Source: Volvox africanus (lineage: Eukaryota; Chlorophyta; Chlorophyceae; Chlamydomonadales; Volvocaceae). From it: a DNA stretch of 64,000 nt. The notes under the pieces were generated by a model, which did no database searches, was not told the DNA's origin, and saw only the letters and a program-made list of their open reading frames with translations. The stretch spans positions 848,501 through 912,500 of the forward strand of contig BSDZ01000031.1 of the NCBI GenBank assembly GCA_030268105.1. The letters are read 5' to 3'. The first letter of the stretch is position 1, and every line of letters starts with the position of its first letter. Shown here in pieces: positions 25,114 through 35,764 of this stretch. A program made the position numbers and the translations under genes.

Positions 25114-26313
25114 GCACCGTCAAGCTGTAGCTGCTCCTGAGCCCAGCGGTCTCCCCGACTTATCGAGTCCACCCCCAGACCCCCCAATCCGTCAGACAGG
25201 GGAGTTGCTCCGGAACCATTGCCAACCGCTGCCACGTCGTCGTCCTCTGCTGCTGCCGCCGGCGCCGGCGCCGGTATGGGTGTGAGTGCACTGAACGCAG
25301 CCGCGGAGGCGCCTCCATTGCCGCCACCGATGGTGATCGCAGTGATGGAGGCGGCAGTGAGGGCGGGCGATGGCTGTGGCGGCGCTGCTGCCAAGTGTTT
25401 TGCGATTTCTGGCGGAGCGAAGAGGTCGAGGGGGCTGAGGGGAGCTCCGTCGTAAAAGGGCCTGAGAGGTTGAGTAGCGAAGGAGCGAGGTTGAGTAGGG
25501 GGCAGCGGCGCCTATCAAAAGGCTCAGCAGTGGGGGCACGGCAGTACCAACAGCAGTAGCACCTCAAAACCGGCATTCGTATTTCCAAGCGTCCCCCCTT
25601 ACTTGTGCTCAAGATTTGCTATTACCTCCGGGCGCTTCATCCGCCCCCCCCCCGTTTCATACACACATACACACATACACACCCTGTCAGATTGTACTGG
25701 CCAAATATGAGGAGGGAGGCCGCGCCAGCCACCAGCCACTGCCGGCCTCCGCTGCGCGGCGCCCCACGAGCGTGTAGAATGACGCCGCATCGTGCACGGC
25801 ATCTGTTTCGGAGCTGCTGTCGAGAAGGGACCTCACAGCTAGAACGGTTCGTACAGCATCCAAGAATGCTCCTTGTGAGACGAACAGCGCGGGCTAGATC
25901 TGTGCAGTTTAGTTGGATTGAGGACGAGGATTAGATGATGATGCGTTGGATGACGAACGGCAGGAAGACGTCGAATATGAGGGTAAAAATGGAGTACAAA
26001 ATTGATTTTGGTATGATGAATGTAAGATGTGTCAGAAGTGTTTATTACGATTTGCTTCGTATCCTTGCACTTAGTATCGGCGTTGCTTGTCATGCACGGC
26101 AGAGGTGTCGAGTAGTTCCAATTAAGGCAAATCCTTATTATTCTTGATTTCCTTGTTTGGATGGAAAGTTATTTTAAAGTGTGAGGACATAACGCTGCCG
26201 CTAAGCCGCCGCAACCTTCTCTTACCATCGACATCGGCAGTCGGCCAGACAGGTTCTCTGGCATCCAATAAGCCACAGCTATGCTGCAACAACTGTAACT
26301 GCGCTGACTTCAT
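15121..26313 (-). CDS. TTC27: TTC27 / Emw1-like tetratricopeptide repeat protein
   Basis: Conserved TPR protein; the yeast relative Emw1 is linked to cell-wall and glycosylation functions. Exon 1 is 26313-26226 (29 codons + 1 base, donor gtaaga). About 22 more follow, near 25877-25690, 25394-25118, 24689-24220, 23975-23770, 23000-22895, 22690-22560, 22415-22345, 22085-22010, 21760-21480, 21200-21150, 20945-20830, 20595-20520, 20346-20270, 19531-19405, 19257-19170, 18880-18765, 18306-18025, 17805-17620, 17585-17424, 17049-16945 and 16220-16130; the last is 15180-15121. Diagnostic pieces are [82 protein letters not shown] and [10 protein letters not shown], in the order of human TTC27. An Ala-rich insert with 39-bp repeats lies at 18047-18185. 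A frame change near 25750 is unexplained. Confidence 0.9.
16091..16129 (-). repeat. (GT)n beginning at a TTC27 5' splice site
   Basis: On the gene strand the exon ending AAACTGCAG at 16130 is followed at once by gtgtgtgtgtgtgtatgtgtg. The splice donor is therefore the first unit of a (GT)n microsatellite. Confidence 0.85.
16236..16305 (-). repeat. C-rich array upstream of a TTC27 acceptor
   Basis: GGGGGGAAGGA-type units on the plus strand give a C/T array on the gene strand. It leads into the acceptor ccctgcccaag before the exon containing [17 protein letters not shown]. It is one of several such arrays placed at 3' splice sites in this gene; others end near 17065, 18312 and 19260. Confidence 0.8.
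18047..18185 (-). repeat. 39-bp in-frame coding repeat in TTC27
   Basis: Three near-identical 39-bp units plus a partial fourth lie inside a TTC27 exon. On the gene strand each encodes 13 residues of the form [13 protein letters not shown]. Two sub-types alternate, differing at VAVE versus VAAA. The repeat length is a multiple of three, so copy-number change keeps the frame open. Confidence 0.85.
19541..19987. repeat. 8-bp satellite GGGGGGAA, about 49 perfect units
   Basis: Perfect head-to-tail copies of GGGGGGAA run from 19541 to about 19932, followed by about 55 bp of degenerate copies. On the TTC27 strand (TTCCCCCC)n it ends about 10 bp before the acceptor ccggcag of the exon encoding [20 protein letters not shown]. 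Because the unit is 8 bp, any open frame encodes an 8-residue peptide repeat, which explains the long but spurious ORFs on both strands. Confidence 0.95.
24720..25115. repeat. ACAG/ACGG tetranucleotide satellite filling a TTC27 intron
   Basis: About 395 bp of mixed ACAG and ACGG units (TGTC/CGTC on the gene strand). The donor of the upstream exon (EQLQLDG) lies at its edge near 25117. The acceptor of the next exon lies at about 24690, after a short (TG)n run. The array therefore makes up nearly the whole intron. The long Thr/Asp/Arg and Ser/Cys/Val ORFs over it are artefacts of a 4-bp unit. Confidence 0.93.
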
Positions 26314-26744
26314 TCTTAACCTTCGTCCGCAACCAGTCAGCAGTGATGTTACAACTTTACTTTGTACATGAAAGCTGCACAAATGTTTGTATTTAATACA
26401 TAACGGTACTATTTTAAAAAATGGGTGATTAGTGTCTATTTCCATAACGGTGATGCATCAACAACGGTGCTAACGGTTTCCTGCCGACTGGCGGTATTTA
26501 CTGCTGCAATACAATATATTGCAAGCTGTCCTCCCGGTACATTTGAAGCTGTTCTTTTGGATTTGTTATGAGCTCTAATCCGGTTAGATGCTTAAGGGCC
26601 GTGTAATCGAAAGCGCTCATAGCCTGCTATACAACAAGAATATCAAGAGGTACGTGGACTTAGACGTCCTGTCCAATCCTCTCACGCAAAGGTGAAGTCT
26701 TGTACATGCTGCGTGCTCGCTTTATGTAATAAAAAACAAACACC

Positions 26745-27561
26745 ACGACTAGGGATGGTCACGGGCTCACCCCCCTCCTCTCCGGGAGCGCTTGGCCCCG
26801 GGAACAGGATCCACCCTCTGAGCAGGAGGCTGCATCTTCCACCTGGGAAGGGGCTCAGGCAGAGTGCGAAGCTTCCCTTAGTGACATAGAGCGACTTCAC
26901 GGGGCAGCCTTGGCCGAGGGTGTAGATGTGCAGGAGCTGGCGCGTCAGTTGACCCGGTTGGTGGTTCAGAGCGCTTGAGAGCGCTTCAGCACTGACAGCA
27001 ACCCATTTGGGGATGCGGCCACGAATCGCATACAGCTACTCATGTCAAAGCTTCAGTCACTGAACGTAGCCGTGATGTCCCTCACTGCAGAAGTCGCCTC
27101 CCTGAAAGCGCGCTCAGTACTCTGACGCAGGCAGGGAGACGATTCTGCTTGGCCAGTTGGCCAACGTCGTGGACCTCGCGGTGGCAAGCTAACACGTCCA
27201 AGCCGAACTTCGTCACCTTCCCGCAGCTGCCACCTTCCTGCCACACTAACAGGGAACTGAGCTACTAAATGAGCTCATGCAGCGCTTTGACAAGGTCGTA
27301 GAAATTCTGGCGGAGCAGGGCTGGGAGTCGAAGGCCCTGACAGAGGCGATAGGGATGCTGCGCTACGTCGGGTTGGAGGTTGCTCACGGAGAACCCGCTG
27401 AGCAGGTGTCTGTGACCGAGGATGGGTTGATGCAGTGGAGTCAGCGTCCTCTATACCCCAATGCTGTGCTGCGCGTCAAGCGGCTCCAGCCGCTGATTCG
27501 CGCGTTCACAGAGCCGGAGGAGCCCGTGGTCCCAGACTCCAACCTGTGCATTGTAATTTAA
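26745..27561 (+). pseudogene. Decayed coding sequence of unknown family
   Basis: One strand reads with protein-like composition in several blocks. Near 26820-26980 it gives AECEASLSDIERLHGAALAE up to a stop. Near 27000-27120 it gives a coiled-coil-like segment, LMSKLQSLNVAVMSLTAEV, up to another stop. At 27277-27561 there is an intact 94-codon tail starting MQRFDKVVEILAEQG. In-frame stops separate the blocks and no clear splice sites bridge them. It may be the remains of a transposon ORF1 or a dead gene. I do not recognise the family. Confidence 0.4.
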
Positions 27562-28185
27562 CACCATACGCAGTGCGCAGAGTGCGAGGGGTAAGACACG
27601 GTGGACCCTTTTTCAGTCAGGATGGTGCTTGCATCCTCGGCGGGTTGAGGCAGAGTCATTTGCCAAGCCGACTCCCTTTCGCAGCGTTTGCCCCTCATCG
27701 CAGCAGCGCTCCCGTTTTGGACGGGAGATTGAGCTTCATGTGATGAATGTGAGACCTTTGTGGCTGGTGGCTGGTGGCTCTGTGTCTTCAGTTCTGCCCC
27801 GCATGTTAGCTGACATCGGCATCCTACCCTCTGGTGCTTCTGGCAGTTGGATGTCCTGCTGGTTATGTGGCTCTGTGTCATTTTCTAGCAGCGCTGTGGC
27901 ATGCGAGCAGGCACCTTATGATTGGCCTGCCTTACCTGTGTTGCATCATGCAGCTGGTGCCGCAGCTGATCTTGGCACAGCACTTGACGTCTGGGACTGA
28001 GCGCATTCAATAGACTGTCAATGGGCAGAATGCATACCTTGGCTCTTTCCAGGAAGAGGAGTTGGCCGTGAGGGATGGCGTGGGAGGGGAGAAGTAGGGG
28101 AGAGAGGAATGCGTGGCAGGGATGCTAGGAATGGCGTGGGAGGGGAGAAGGGAGTGAGGATGAAGGTCAAGCATCGGTACGAAGG

Positions 28186-28290
28186 TAGTGCCCTTGCATG
28201 ACTTCTACAAGGCGGAGTCGTACCATCAACGACACGACAACCCCAATGCTGGAGCAGGCTACTGTGTGTTGTACAACCGAAGTGCAGGTC
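28186..28290 (+). pseudogene. MsrA-like exon, orphan fragment
   Basis: The frame reads VVPLHDFYKAESYHQ and then GYCVLYNRSAG before a possible donor. MsrA (peptide methionine-S-sulfoxide reductase) carries an FxxAExYHQ motif near its C-terminus followed by a YC, as here. The catalytic GCFW segment was not found upstream within the window, and the region is next to other relics. It may be a fragment, or one exon of a gene whose other exons I could not see. Confidence 0.4.
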
Positions 28291-29005
28291 TGGGGTTGGC
28301 GGGGGAGAGGGTGAGGTATGACAGTCTCTGCTTAGGCCTAACTGTTGGCAGTTAGGCCCAGATTAGGTAAATTCCTGGTATAATGTGCTTAATTACAACC
28401 TCTCCTTCCACGCAGTACTTGTATAGGTGGGGGTTTTGCGTCCAAGAGCTGGACGGGGAAGTATATGGTTGGCTGAGGTTGCCCTCATCACTACCCGTCC
28501 CACCCCGAATCCCCCTCCTCGAGTTTTTGCCTTTTCATCACTTCACTCCCTTCCATTGCCCTGTACCGCATAACTAACAACTGACAACTGCTGGCAACGA
28601 GAGCGGCCCTCCGGTCCCAAACCCCAACCTGCTACGTTCCCTCGGATTAAAGCATCGCTCATATCCGCACTCCACACCCTCATCACCGTGTAGGAATTTC
28701 GGCACAAGTTTTCAAAACGGTTGAGACGGGACGAACCCGGGGAGTTGTAACAGTATCAGTAGCAGCAGCGGCGTGGCAACACTGGGCTCTGGGAAATTTG
28801 AAATCACGACATCACAATACCAATGTAGCTCCATTTGAAGAGGTATTAACTGTAGCAGTTTGTGCTGTTGCCGCGCCGCGGCCTTGCACCTACGTACCAT
28901 ACTGTAAACCTTGCACAACGACTGTGACCCAAGCTGAGACCCGGTCCAGGCACACTCACACTCACATCAGGTGCACAATCCTCTGATCTCGGTGCAACCA
29001 CCGAC

Positions 29006-29160
29006 ATGGGGCAGGCGCCCTCTGCTCCTCCCCCTCATCAAAATGAGACTGAGCGCAATCCGCTCCACTCCGCTATGTCCGTATGTCCAGATCTCCAGAT
29101 GCCCGCCAATGCAGTGTTGCGCCAGTGGCGGCTGAGGCGGCAGCAGCACCCTAGAGAGGT
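29006..29160 (+). CDS. Possible first exon, unknown protein
   Basis: ATG GGG CAG opens 52 codons starting MGQAPSAPPPHQNETERN, of normal composition, ending at a possible donor (GAG|gtgggg). No following exon or family could be assigned. Low confidence; it could be noise. Confidence 0.2.
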
Positions 29161-29446
29161 GGGGACTCCCGCCCGTAGAGAGAGATAGACCGGCTGCCAG
29201 CTGCCGGCTGCACCGTCCTCCTCCCTGGATTATCCCCCGTACCGCCCTGTACACCACTACACCACAGAACGCACAGCAGGAGGGAAGGGCCCTCTTCGGC
29301 AGCCCCAGGTGCGGCAAAACCCAAAACCCCTCCTCTTCCCCCCTCGCTCCAGTGTGGTGCGCGAGTGCCCCCTCCCCTCGAAGCGTTATCTCCTTCGCGT
29401 GACTCAGCCCCGTCATCGGAGAATTCGGGGTTAGAAACTGAAATAG

Positions 29447-32345
29447 TTATTTTTGTTGGTTATTGGCTGGGTTATACGTAACGCTGTTGTGTGTGCTGAC
29501 CGTGCTACTCCGGGCACTACCCCCTCCCGGGGCTTTCTTCTTTTGTACGGTGATCCGGTGCCACACGTTGTCCCGGTCGGCCTGCGTCTCCAAGCCCTAA
29601 CACACACATACACACACAAAGGGGGAGGGGAGGGAAGAGTAATGAGAAGGGGTGACGGGATGGCCTGATACACGACACCTAATACTGCCGTACAAACGCC
29701 GCCATCAAGTACAGTGATTAACCGACCGCGACGGTGGATGATATTGACGGGGGGCTCGTCCAACGTAGGCAACATGGTTGACATGTTTCGGAGAAGGGGG
29801 GGGGCGGAGGATGATTTCGAAACCCTTTTAATGGTTTACGCCCACGCTTGCCGTACGCCAAGGAAAACACACAGGCCCATCTCTCCCCTCCCACCTCCAG
29901 CACATAACTGAAGCGGTTCTGGTCAATCAGGCGCCCGTGTAGCAACACCGCCATCTCCACCTGCTTGCAGTAAACAAGTACGACAGCAATAATCCTTGTC
30001 ACGGAAATGCCGTATAATTGGAGCCTGAGCCGGTCAACATCCTCCGCATCCGGCAGCATCGTCAGGCAGCAGGTGTCGTCACATCAGGTTGGGGGGGGGG
30101 CTCCGTCCATCTATCTATCCAGGAGGTGGCTTGGAGGGGTTTGTTCTTCCAGCCAGCCCCCCTCCCAACATGTGCAAAACACGTCACCCTCACCTTCACC
30201 ACCTCTCTGAAGGTATACACGGTGTGTGGTGTGGGTGGGTGAGAGGGGTGATACACGTATACTGTACGGACCCTGATGCCACTGAGCCCGCCCACCCCAC
30301 CTTGTCGAAGGAGGAGGGGATGGAGTCGATGAGCTGCCGGCCCTGATCCGCCCAAAAGTAGTACTCGGAGGTGTCAGGGGCGGACAGCAGCTCCAAAGGG
30401 GAGGAGATGGGCGAGGGAGTGCTCGTGAGGGCCTGCGCGCGTGGGGCCATGTACGTGTGTGTGTGTGTATGTGTACGTCGGCTATCATTTCCTTTTCCGC
30501 AGCCAACAATTCAGTTCTTCTTCATGGTACCGCTTCGCCGCCACCAGCATCAAGGCCAACTATTTACCCCCTTCCCCCCCTCCCCCTTCTCTCCCGGACG
30601 AACCTCCAGCTCCGCCAACAGGTTGTTGAAGCTGTCGGGAGGGATGGCCAGACTCTGCAAGTCGGGGGGGGGCATACAGGGAAAGATAGGGCTTTGTCTG
30701 TCTGTCCGATTGCGAAACAGCTCACACATACACATACACATACACACGCACGTACAAAGGTGTAGTGAAGGAGCTTGACGTCCAGTCAGCAAGGGAACAG
30801 AATAAACCTGCTGACCGTACATATGTTCGGGATATTAGGTACGACACCTTAAAACCCTACCTTCCGTTCCGAGAGGATTGAGTCGATGACGATCTGAGGC
30901 CGATCAGAGGGCGGATGTATAAAGGGAAGGGGTCGAGGCGAAGTGGGCGTTGGGGAGGAGTGTGTGTGTGTGTGTGTGTGTGTGTGCGGAGAGAATCTTT
31001 GGACGTACGGGATACCCTAATATGCTGTTTCAACAAGGCCATTGTCAGAGTCCCGAGGACGGGGTGTCTTCGACCCACAATAAAGGTGCGAATGGTGTCT
31101 GGGTTCTTCCTGGCGTTGTTGGGGCGTCTCCCCTTCTTCCCCCCTCGCCCCGCCTAGGTGTGCTTCTTGACCTCGCTTACCTCCCCGAAAAGACCCCCCA
31201 TGTACCCCTGTACCACCCGCCCGGCAGGTTTTGCACGATGAAAAGAACGTACACGGGGGGGCTCACCTGGATGTGAGTTAATAGGTCCGCCATATCCCGC
31301 AAGTACAACACGTATTGTACGACCTTCTTCTGACTGTCGGACAGACAGAGAGACAAACAACAGACCGACGGACACATGGACAGTTTTGTGTGTGTGGGGG
31401 GGGGGAATCGACGGATGTGGAAAAAGGGCAACGGGCAACCTTCATCTTCCCTCATCTTTCCTTGGACACGTTTTATGCCGTACAAGGTAGATGTAATGGG
31501 ACAGACCATACACCCACACCCTAAGGCAGTCCATATCCAGGCGCCCAGCCGCTCTCCCGATCCCCCACATCTCCAGCGAGCTGTCCTCCTACTGGCGGGC
31601 CAGGCACTGCACAGGCCCCCCCCACCTCGCCGGAGGCACAGTACGCCCTGCCCCTCCGGCCCGCCCCCGTCCCTACCCTCGGTCTGTCCGTCTGGCCGCG
31701 CGTCACCCACCCGTCATCGAAGTATCGGAAGCTGAACCGGTTGTCGGTGTGCGCCCAGCTGTGGATCTGACCCCAAGGGTAGGCGAACAAACAGTCGGTG
31801 CTGTTGGGCCGCAGCATGCGGAAGCCCAGGGGGCCAACCTCCAGTACGACAACGGCACTCCGCTGCGGGCAGTTAGTTGTTTACAGGATGCGTCCATCCG
31901 TCGATCAGTCGGTCGGTCAGGGTATACGGGCGGCAAGTCGGGCAGGCGGCAAGTCGGGCAGGGGGCAAGGCGGGCAGGCGGCAAGGCGGGCAAGGGGGGG
32001 GTAAATCTAACATCGAAATTCCCATGTGCGCTCATTGATAACAATGCCCCGAGGCCGTCAGTGTGTTACGTACCCACCTGCCCTCCCCTCCCCCTTCCTT
32101 GAGCGGGAAAGTTTGCCTGAGGGGGCCCTCCAGGGGCGTTCCCCTCCCCTAGGGCCAAACCCCCAAAACACACACACAAACACACGCGCGCGCCACGTTG
32201 GTACCCGCTTCACGTCCTCGTCGTATGGCAGACAGTAATAACACGCCTCATGCGCGCCGCGGTAGTACGGATGCTCCAGAGCCGCCACGTCAGCAGCGGT
32301 GGGTTCCGGGGGCGGCCGCCGGCTGTTTGACGCGCCGGCGCCCAT
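29447..32345 (-). CDS. Unknown protein with N-myristoylation signal and possible PH/PTB-like region
   Basis: ATG at 32345 starts MGAGASNS, a textbook N-myristoylation sequence (Gly2, Ser6), so membrane attachment is likely. Exon 1 continues to DEDVKR near 32205. The next exon, about 31865-31708, reads VVVLEVGPLGFRMLRP, PWGQIHSWAH and FSFRYFDD. Then, near 31330-31268, comes VVQYVLYLRDMADLLTHIQ. The alternation of strands and a final amphipathic helix resembles a PH/PTB or FERM-C fold. Later exons include LQSLAIPPDSFNNLLAELE (near 30660), TSEYYFWADQGRQLIDSIP (near 30350), VEMAVLLHGRLIDQNRFSY (near 29950) and DRDNVWHRITVQKKKA (near 29560). The last exon ends at TAA 29447. Exon edges are approximate. 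I cannot name the family. Confidence 0.6.
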
Positions 32346-34014
32346 TGAGGCGAGTGGGCAAGGTGGCGACTGACCGATGGGGTGGAGGCGATGTGGGTCA
32401 AGAGTGCCTGGCCGACGAAGGGACCCTGGCAGGTACTGGTGGTGGTGGCGGGACCCCTACCTTCCGGTTAATTTAGATTCCGCAGCGGGGTGCCGTACGG
32501 GTCTGGTGCGGGCTGGTCAGGTGGGGCCCTGGGGTTGTGCGACCTGACCCGCGCCAAGTGGCACGTGACCGATTTGGCAGCCGACCGGGGAGACTCCTAG
32601 AAATGGTTAATATCTGATGTGTGGTTTGTCTGGGAAGGATCTCCTGACGCGGCCGCGGCGTTGGAGCGATAACAAAGATGTGATATGAGGATGGCGCTAA
32701 CAACAGCCGCGGCTTCCGTGGCAGACCGGATAACGTCTGTCAGCTGAGAGATGGAGCTAGGACCTGTAAAGGTTTCCAGAACAGGATTGATGTTCTTGTA
32801 AAATCCGTAAACAGGCACGATAAGCACGGCATCGACGCCTAGTTGTCAGCCCAGCCCAGTTGGGAACACACCAATGGAATGATAAGAGCATCCACCGAGG
32901 AGCAACACATTATAAGTACGTCAATGCAAATGTCAATGACCTCGTTTTGGGGAGGGCAGCTCTAAAGGACTAGCGCGAACTGATCGTCAAAGTGCAAAAC
33001 GCGCTGACTTCGGACAGACTTTTAAATGAAAGACAGTCTAGCTATATGCTGTCTTTTGAAGTTCCAATCCACTCACGGTATCCAGAAGATAACAACCGCG
33101 ACAGATGTGCGCCAACTTAGCTTTGGAAAGAATTTCAAGCAGTCTACAATCCTCATCCTTAAAACCAATTCTTCACTATAATTCTTTGTATTGCTACTTT
33201 GCTCCACCTGATAAAACGAAACAGGCTGAAACCTGTGCCGTCGGGAAACTCGAGATTTGTTAGAGAATTCGATGGGCGTATGATAACCGTATTATATTAA
33301 ATAATTGAACAGAACCACAGTTATAGTTCTTAACCAATTTTCAAGACTTCAGGTCCAAAACCGCCTCGCGACGTACGATATCACGGCAGTCAGGGTACAG
33401 TTATACCTGAGTAGCTGGGTTATATAAAGTAACAAGCATAAGAGGGTTTTTTATCCCACGAGAATTGACAACCCACAAGTCACTCTAAAATATTCTTATG
33501 TGCTTAAGACAACCTGATAAGGACCCGCACAACACCTCAGCGCTGAAAGCGCAATCGACCGCGGCCGTATTGAAATGGGTAACCCACTTCCATGATGGAG
33601 AATCCAAGGACAATATCGTTACTGCCCTTGTACGCTGTCACATACTAATAACAAGTTTGCTCGAAGGCCGGGTGCTCCGATTCGGCGACGCCGTACGACG
33701 AACATTCAACACAACGCAACACGTCCGTTTGCAGCACCCTGCGGCACCGGCATTCTCCTGTCACTTTATGAGCCGGAAAAATACATCTTCGCTGATGTAA
33801 CTGATGTAGTCGACTCGTGAACTCTGCGACAAGCGGAATGAAGCAAGCGCCCCCGGGGAAGTTGCTTCAGCCATCAAGAGGCCATCCGCCATACGGACTG
33901 GCTGTGTTATTGGAACGCAGGAGGAGCACAAAGGGCCAGGTAAGCTGCTCAATTAAACTTCATGTATATACACGTGTACTGGTCCGGGCCGTACACGCGC
34001 CGCGCATGCGGCCA
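32346..34014. other. Gap left of duplication copy A
   Basis: No recognised gene. A 100-codon ATG ORF at 33498-33800 (+), MCLRQPDKDPHNTSALKAQS onward, has ordinary composition but no family I know and no splice context. The AT content rises toward the duplication boundary. Confidence 0.35.
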
Positions 34015-34242
34015 TCCCTGGCCATCCGCTGTTGTACATTTGCGATTTGTTGTACAGATAGCCGTTAGTACGGAAGGAAGGTATAACAATGTTACATGTT
34101 AATGAAAAATGATTTTTTACGTGATCTATAGATTGCCGCGGTTTGAACATTTATCTTAATCCCGCTTACTTTCTCGTTGTCAGTTTTTAGTCACTCGTGC
34201 TGCTATAAAATTCAAGACTCAAGTAACTTGATTATATCAATA

Positions 34243-34293
34243 ATGGCACTCTTGAAACTTGCCAAAAGCAGATTGCGACAAACAGACGGTTGA
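34243..34293 (+). promoter_or_regulatory. Overlapping uORF upstream of NDUFAF2
   Basis: ATG 34243 opens MALLKLAKSRLRQTDG and stops at TGA 34291-34293, sharing the A with the NDUFAF2 ATG (TGATG overlap). The same arrangement is kept at 47197-47247 in copy B. If transcription starts upstream of it, it could limit translation or feed reinitiation. Confidence 0.45.
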
Positions 34294-35764
34294 TGGCGGG
34301 GCGTCCACCGCAGCACAGCGCGCTGCGACGCGCGTTAGGAGCTGCATTTGACTGGGCAATGGGAAAGAAAGCAGTCGGCAAGGATGCGGCAGGAAACGTC
34401 TACTACAGGTCTGGCCCATCGGCATCTTTCTTTCCCCATCTACGGCCCCATATACCTATCGTTCCGTTTCCTTCCATCTCTGCACCCAACTGCACCCACT
34501 TTACCTCGCACGTCTGCTTCTCCCATTCTGTCCTCGAAGGGTTTGCAATCCCCATTAGTTGGGGTCCGCTGCGTCCACTCCTGTCATCCCTATTTTGACG
34601 CATACCATATCATCCTCTATGAAGGGTGTTTCCTGCCTGATCCTTGCAGGTGGTTTGAGGGTTCGGGCGCGGAGCGAGTAGAGCGGCGGGAGGTGCAGTG
34701 GGCCACCGCCTACATGTATTACGACCCGAAAGACATTCCTTCCGAGTGGCGAATGTGGCTCCGAAAACAACGAGAGGAACCGCCCACCGATGAAGAGATA
34801 CAACAGTGGGTTCCCGTGTTGGCGAGACTGGTGCTAGGGATGGGCGCTGGGGGTCTGTGTGTTGGGGGCCACAACAGCCCACAAATCGCATCACATAGGC
34901 ACCCATGTCCATGTCCATGTCCCAAACTCCAGAAGAGAGCCCGGGTAATGGGTCCCTCTCCGTCCTCCCCCGCCCTGTGTGCTTGTTGCTGTCGTGGGCT
35001 TTCAGGAACACGGTGAAACAGGTGGCATTGAAGTCGCGGGTGGCAGCGCTTGAGGAGTCAGAACGGCTGCGGCGGCTGCGTCAGCAGGCAGTGGGGTCGC
35101 CGGTAGGTGCAGCGAACCCGGGGAAAGGGTGGGAGGAGGGAGGACGTGAAGGTGGAAATGGGAAGAGCTGGGAAGGAGCAAAGAGGGATAGAGGAAAGCG
35201 AGTATGCAATGAAATAACAGCCAAGTCCTAGGGAGGGTGTTGGTAGGTCTGTCCGTCTCCTCTTCCTAGGGGAAGACATTGACCCATGCGGCAAGGCACA
35301 GCTAGCTGTGCGTTGGGCAGGTTGGGGCGAGTTGGTGGATTTGGCGAGGTGCATCCGAAGAGGCCGAAGAGATTGATCTAATGGTGCACTTGCGTGGTGG
35401 AGATAAAAGCTCTCTTCGTTGAACCTGATGGAGCAGTTTTGCCCGTGATAGGGCTTGCTGTTGGCCGTGTATTGAAGGTGTCTAGTGCCGCCTGCCCCAC
35501 ATGTGTCCTTCCATCCACATATCCTTCGCTGTCCCTAAAGCCCGTCCCCATGCCCTGCCCCGCCACGACCACGACCAGGACCAGCATGTGGGAGCGCAAC
35601 CGGACATGGCGCGGTTCCTGCAGCAGATGACGACCAGCAAGAGGGGAGGGGCGCCAGCGGGGTCAGCAGAAAAAGGGCAAGATCAGCGTACAACTGATGG
35701 CTCCCCCGCCTCCCCTTCCCCCTCATCCGACTTCAAACCCGAAACCTGGCAACCAGGGTCATGA
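34293..35764 (+). CDS. NDUFAF2: NDUFAF2 (mimitin / B17.2L-like), copy A
   Basis: Mitochondrial complex I assembly factor related to subunit NDUFA12. Exons 34293-34408, 34650-34805, 35006-35102 and 35579-35764 close exactly to 184 residues. The N-terminus gives VGKDAAGNVYYRWFEG, matching the family's G-x-D-x-x-G-N-x-YY pattern. Exon 2 continues with DPKDIPSEWRMWLR and EEPPTDEEIQ, matching IPTEW-x-x-W and PPT-x-EEI. The C-terminus FKPETWQPGS matches the family's conserved F-x-P-x-x-W-x-P ending. ATG 34293 is chosen because it gives the conserved start; the upstream ATG at 34243 opens a 16-codon uORF whose stop overlaps this ATG. It converges on DGAT2 to its right. Confidence 0.92.

Noticed and set aside
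24720..25115. CRISPR-like regular repeat array
   Set aside because: The units are 4 bp with no spacers, lie in an intron of a eukaryotic gene, and no cas-like gene is present.
24217..25140. Long Cys/Ser/Val/Leu and Thr/Asp/Arg repeat ORFs
   Set aside because: Products of the ACAG/ACGG tetranucleotide satellite. Only the part matching TTC27 (24689-24220) is coding.
35058..35354. Minus-strand Ser/Pro/Arg ORFs across the NDUFAF2 locus
   Set aside because: Shadows of the plus-strand exons and introns; no family match, although duplicated in both copies.
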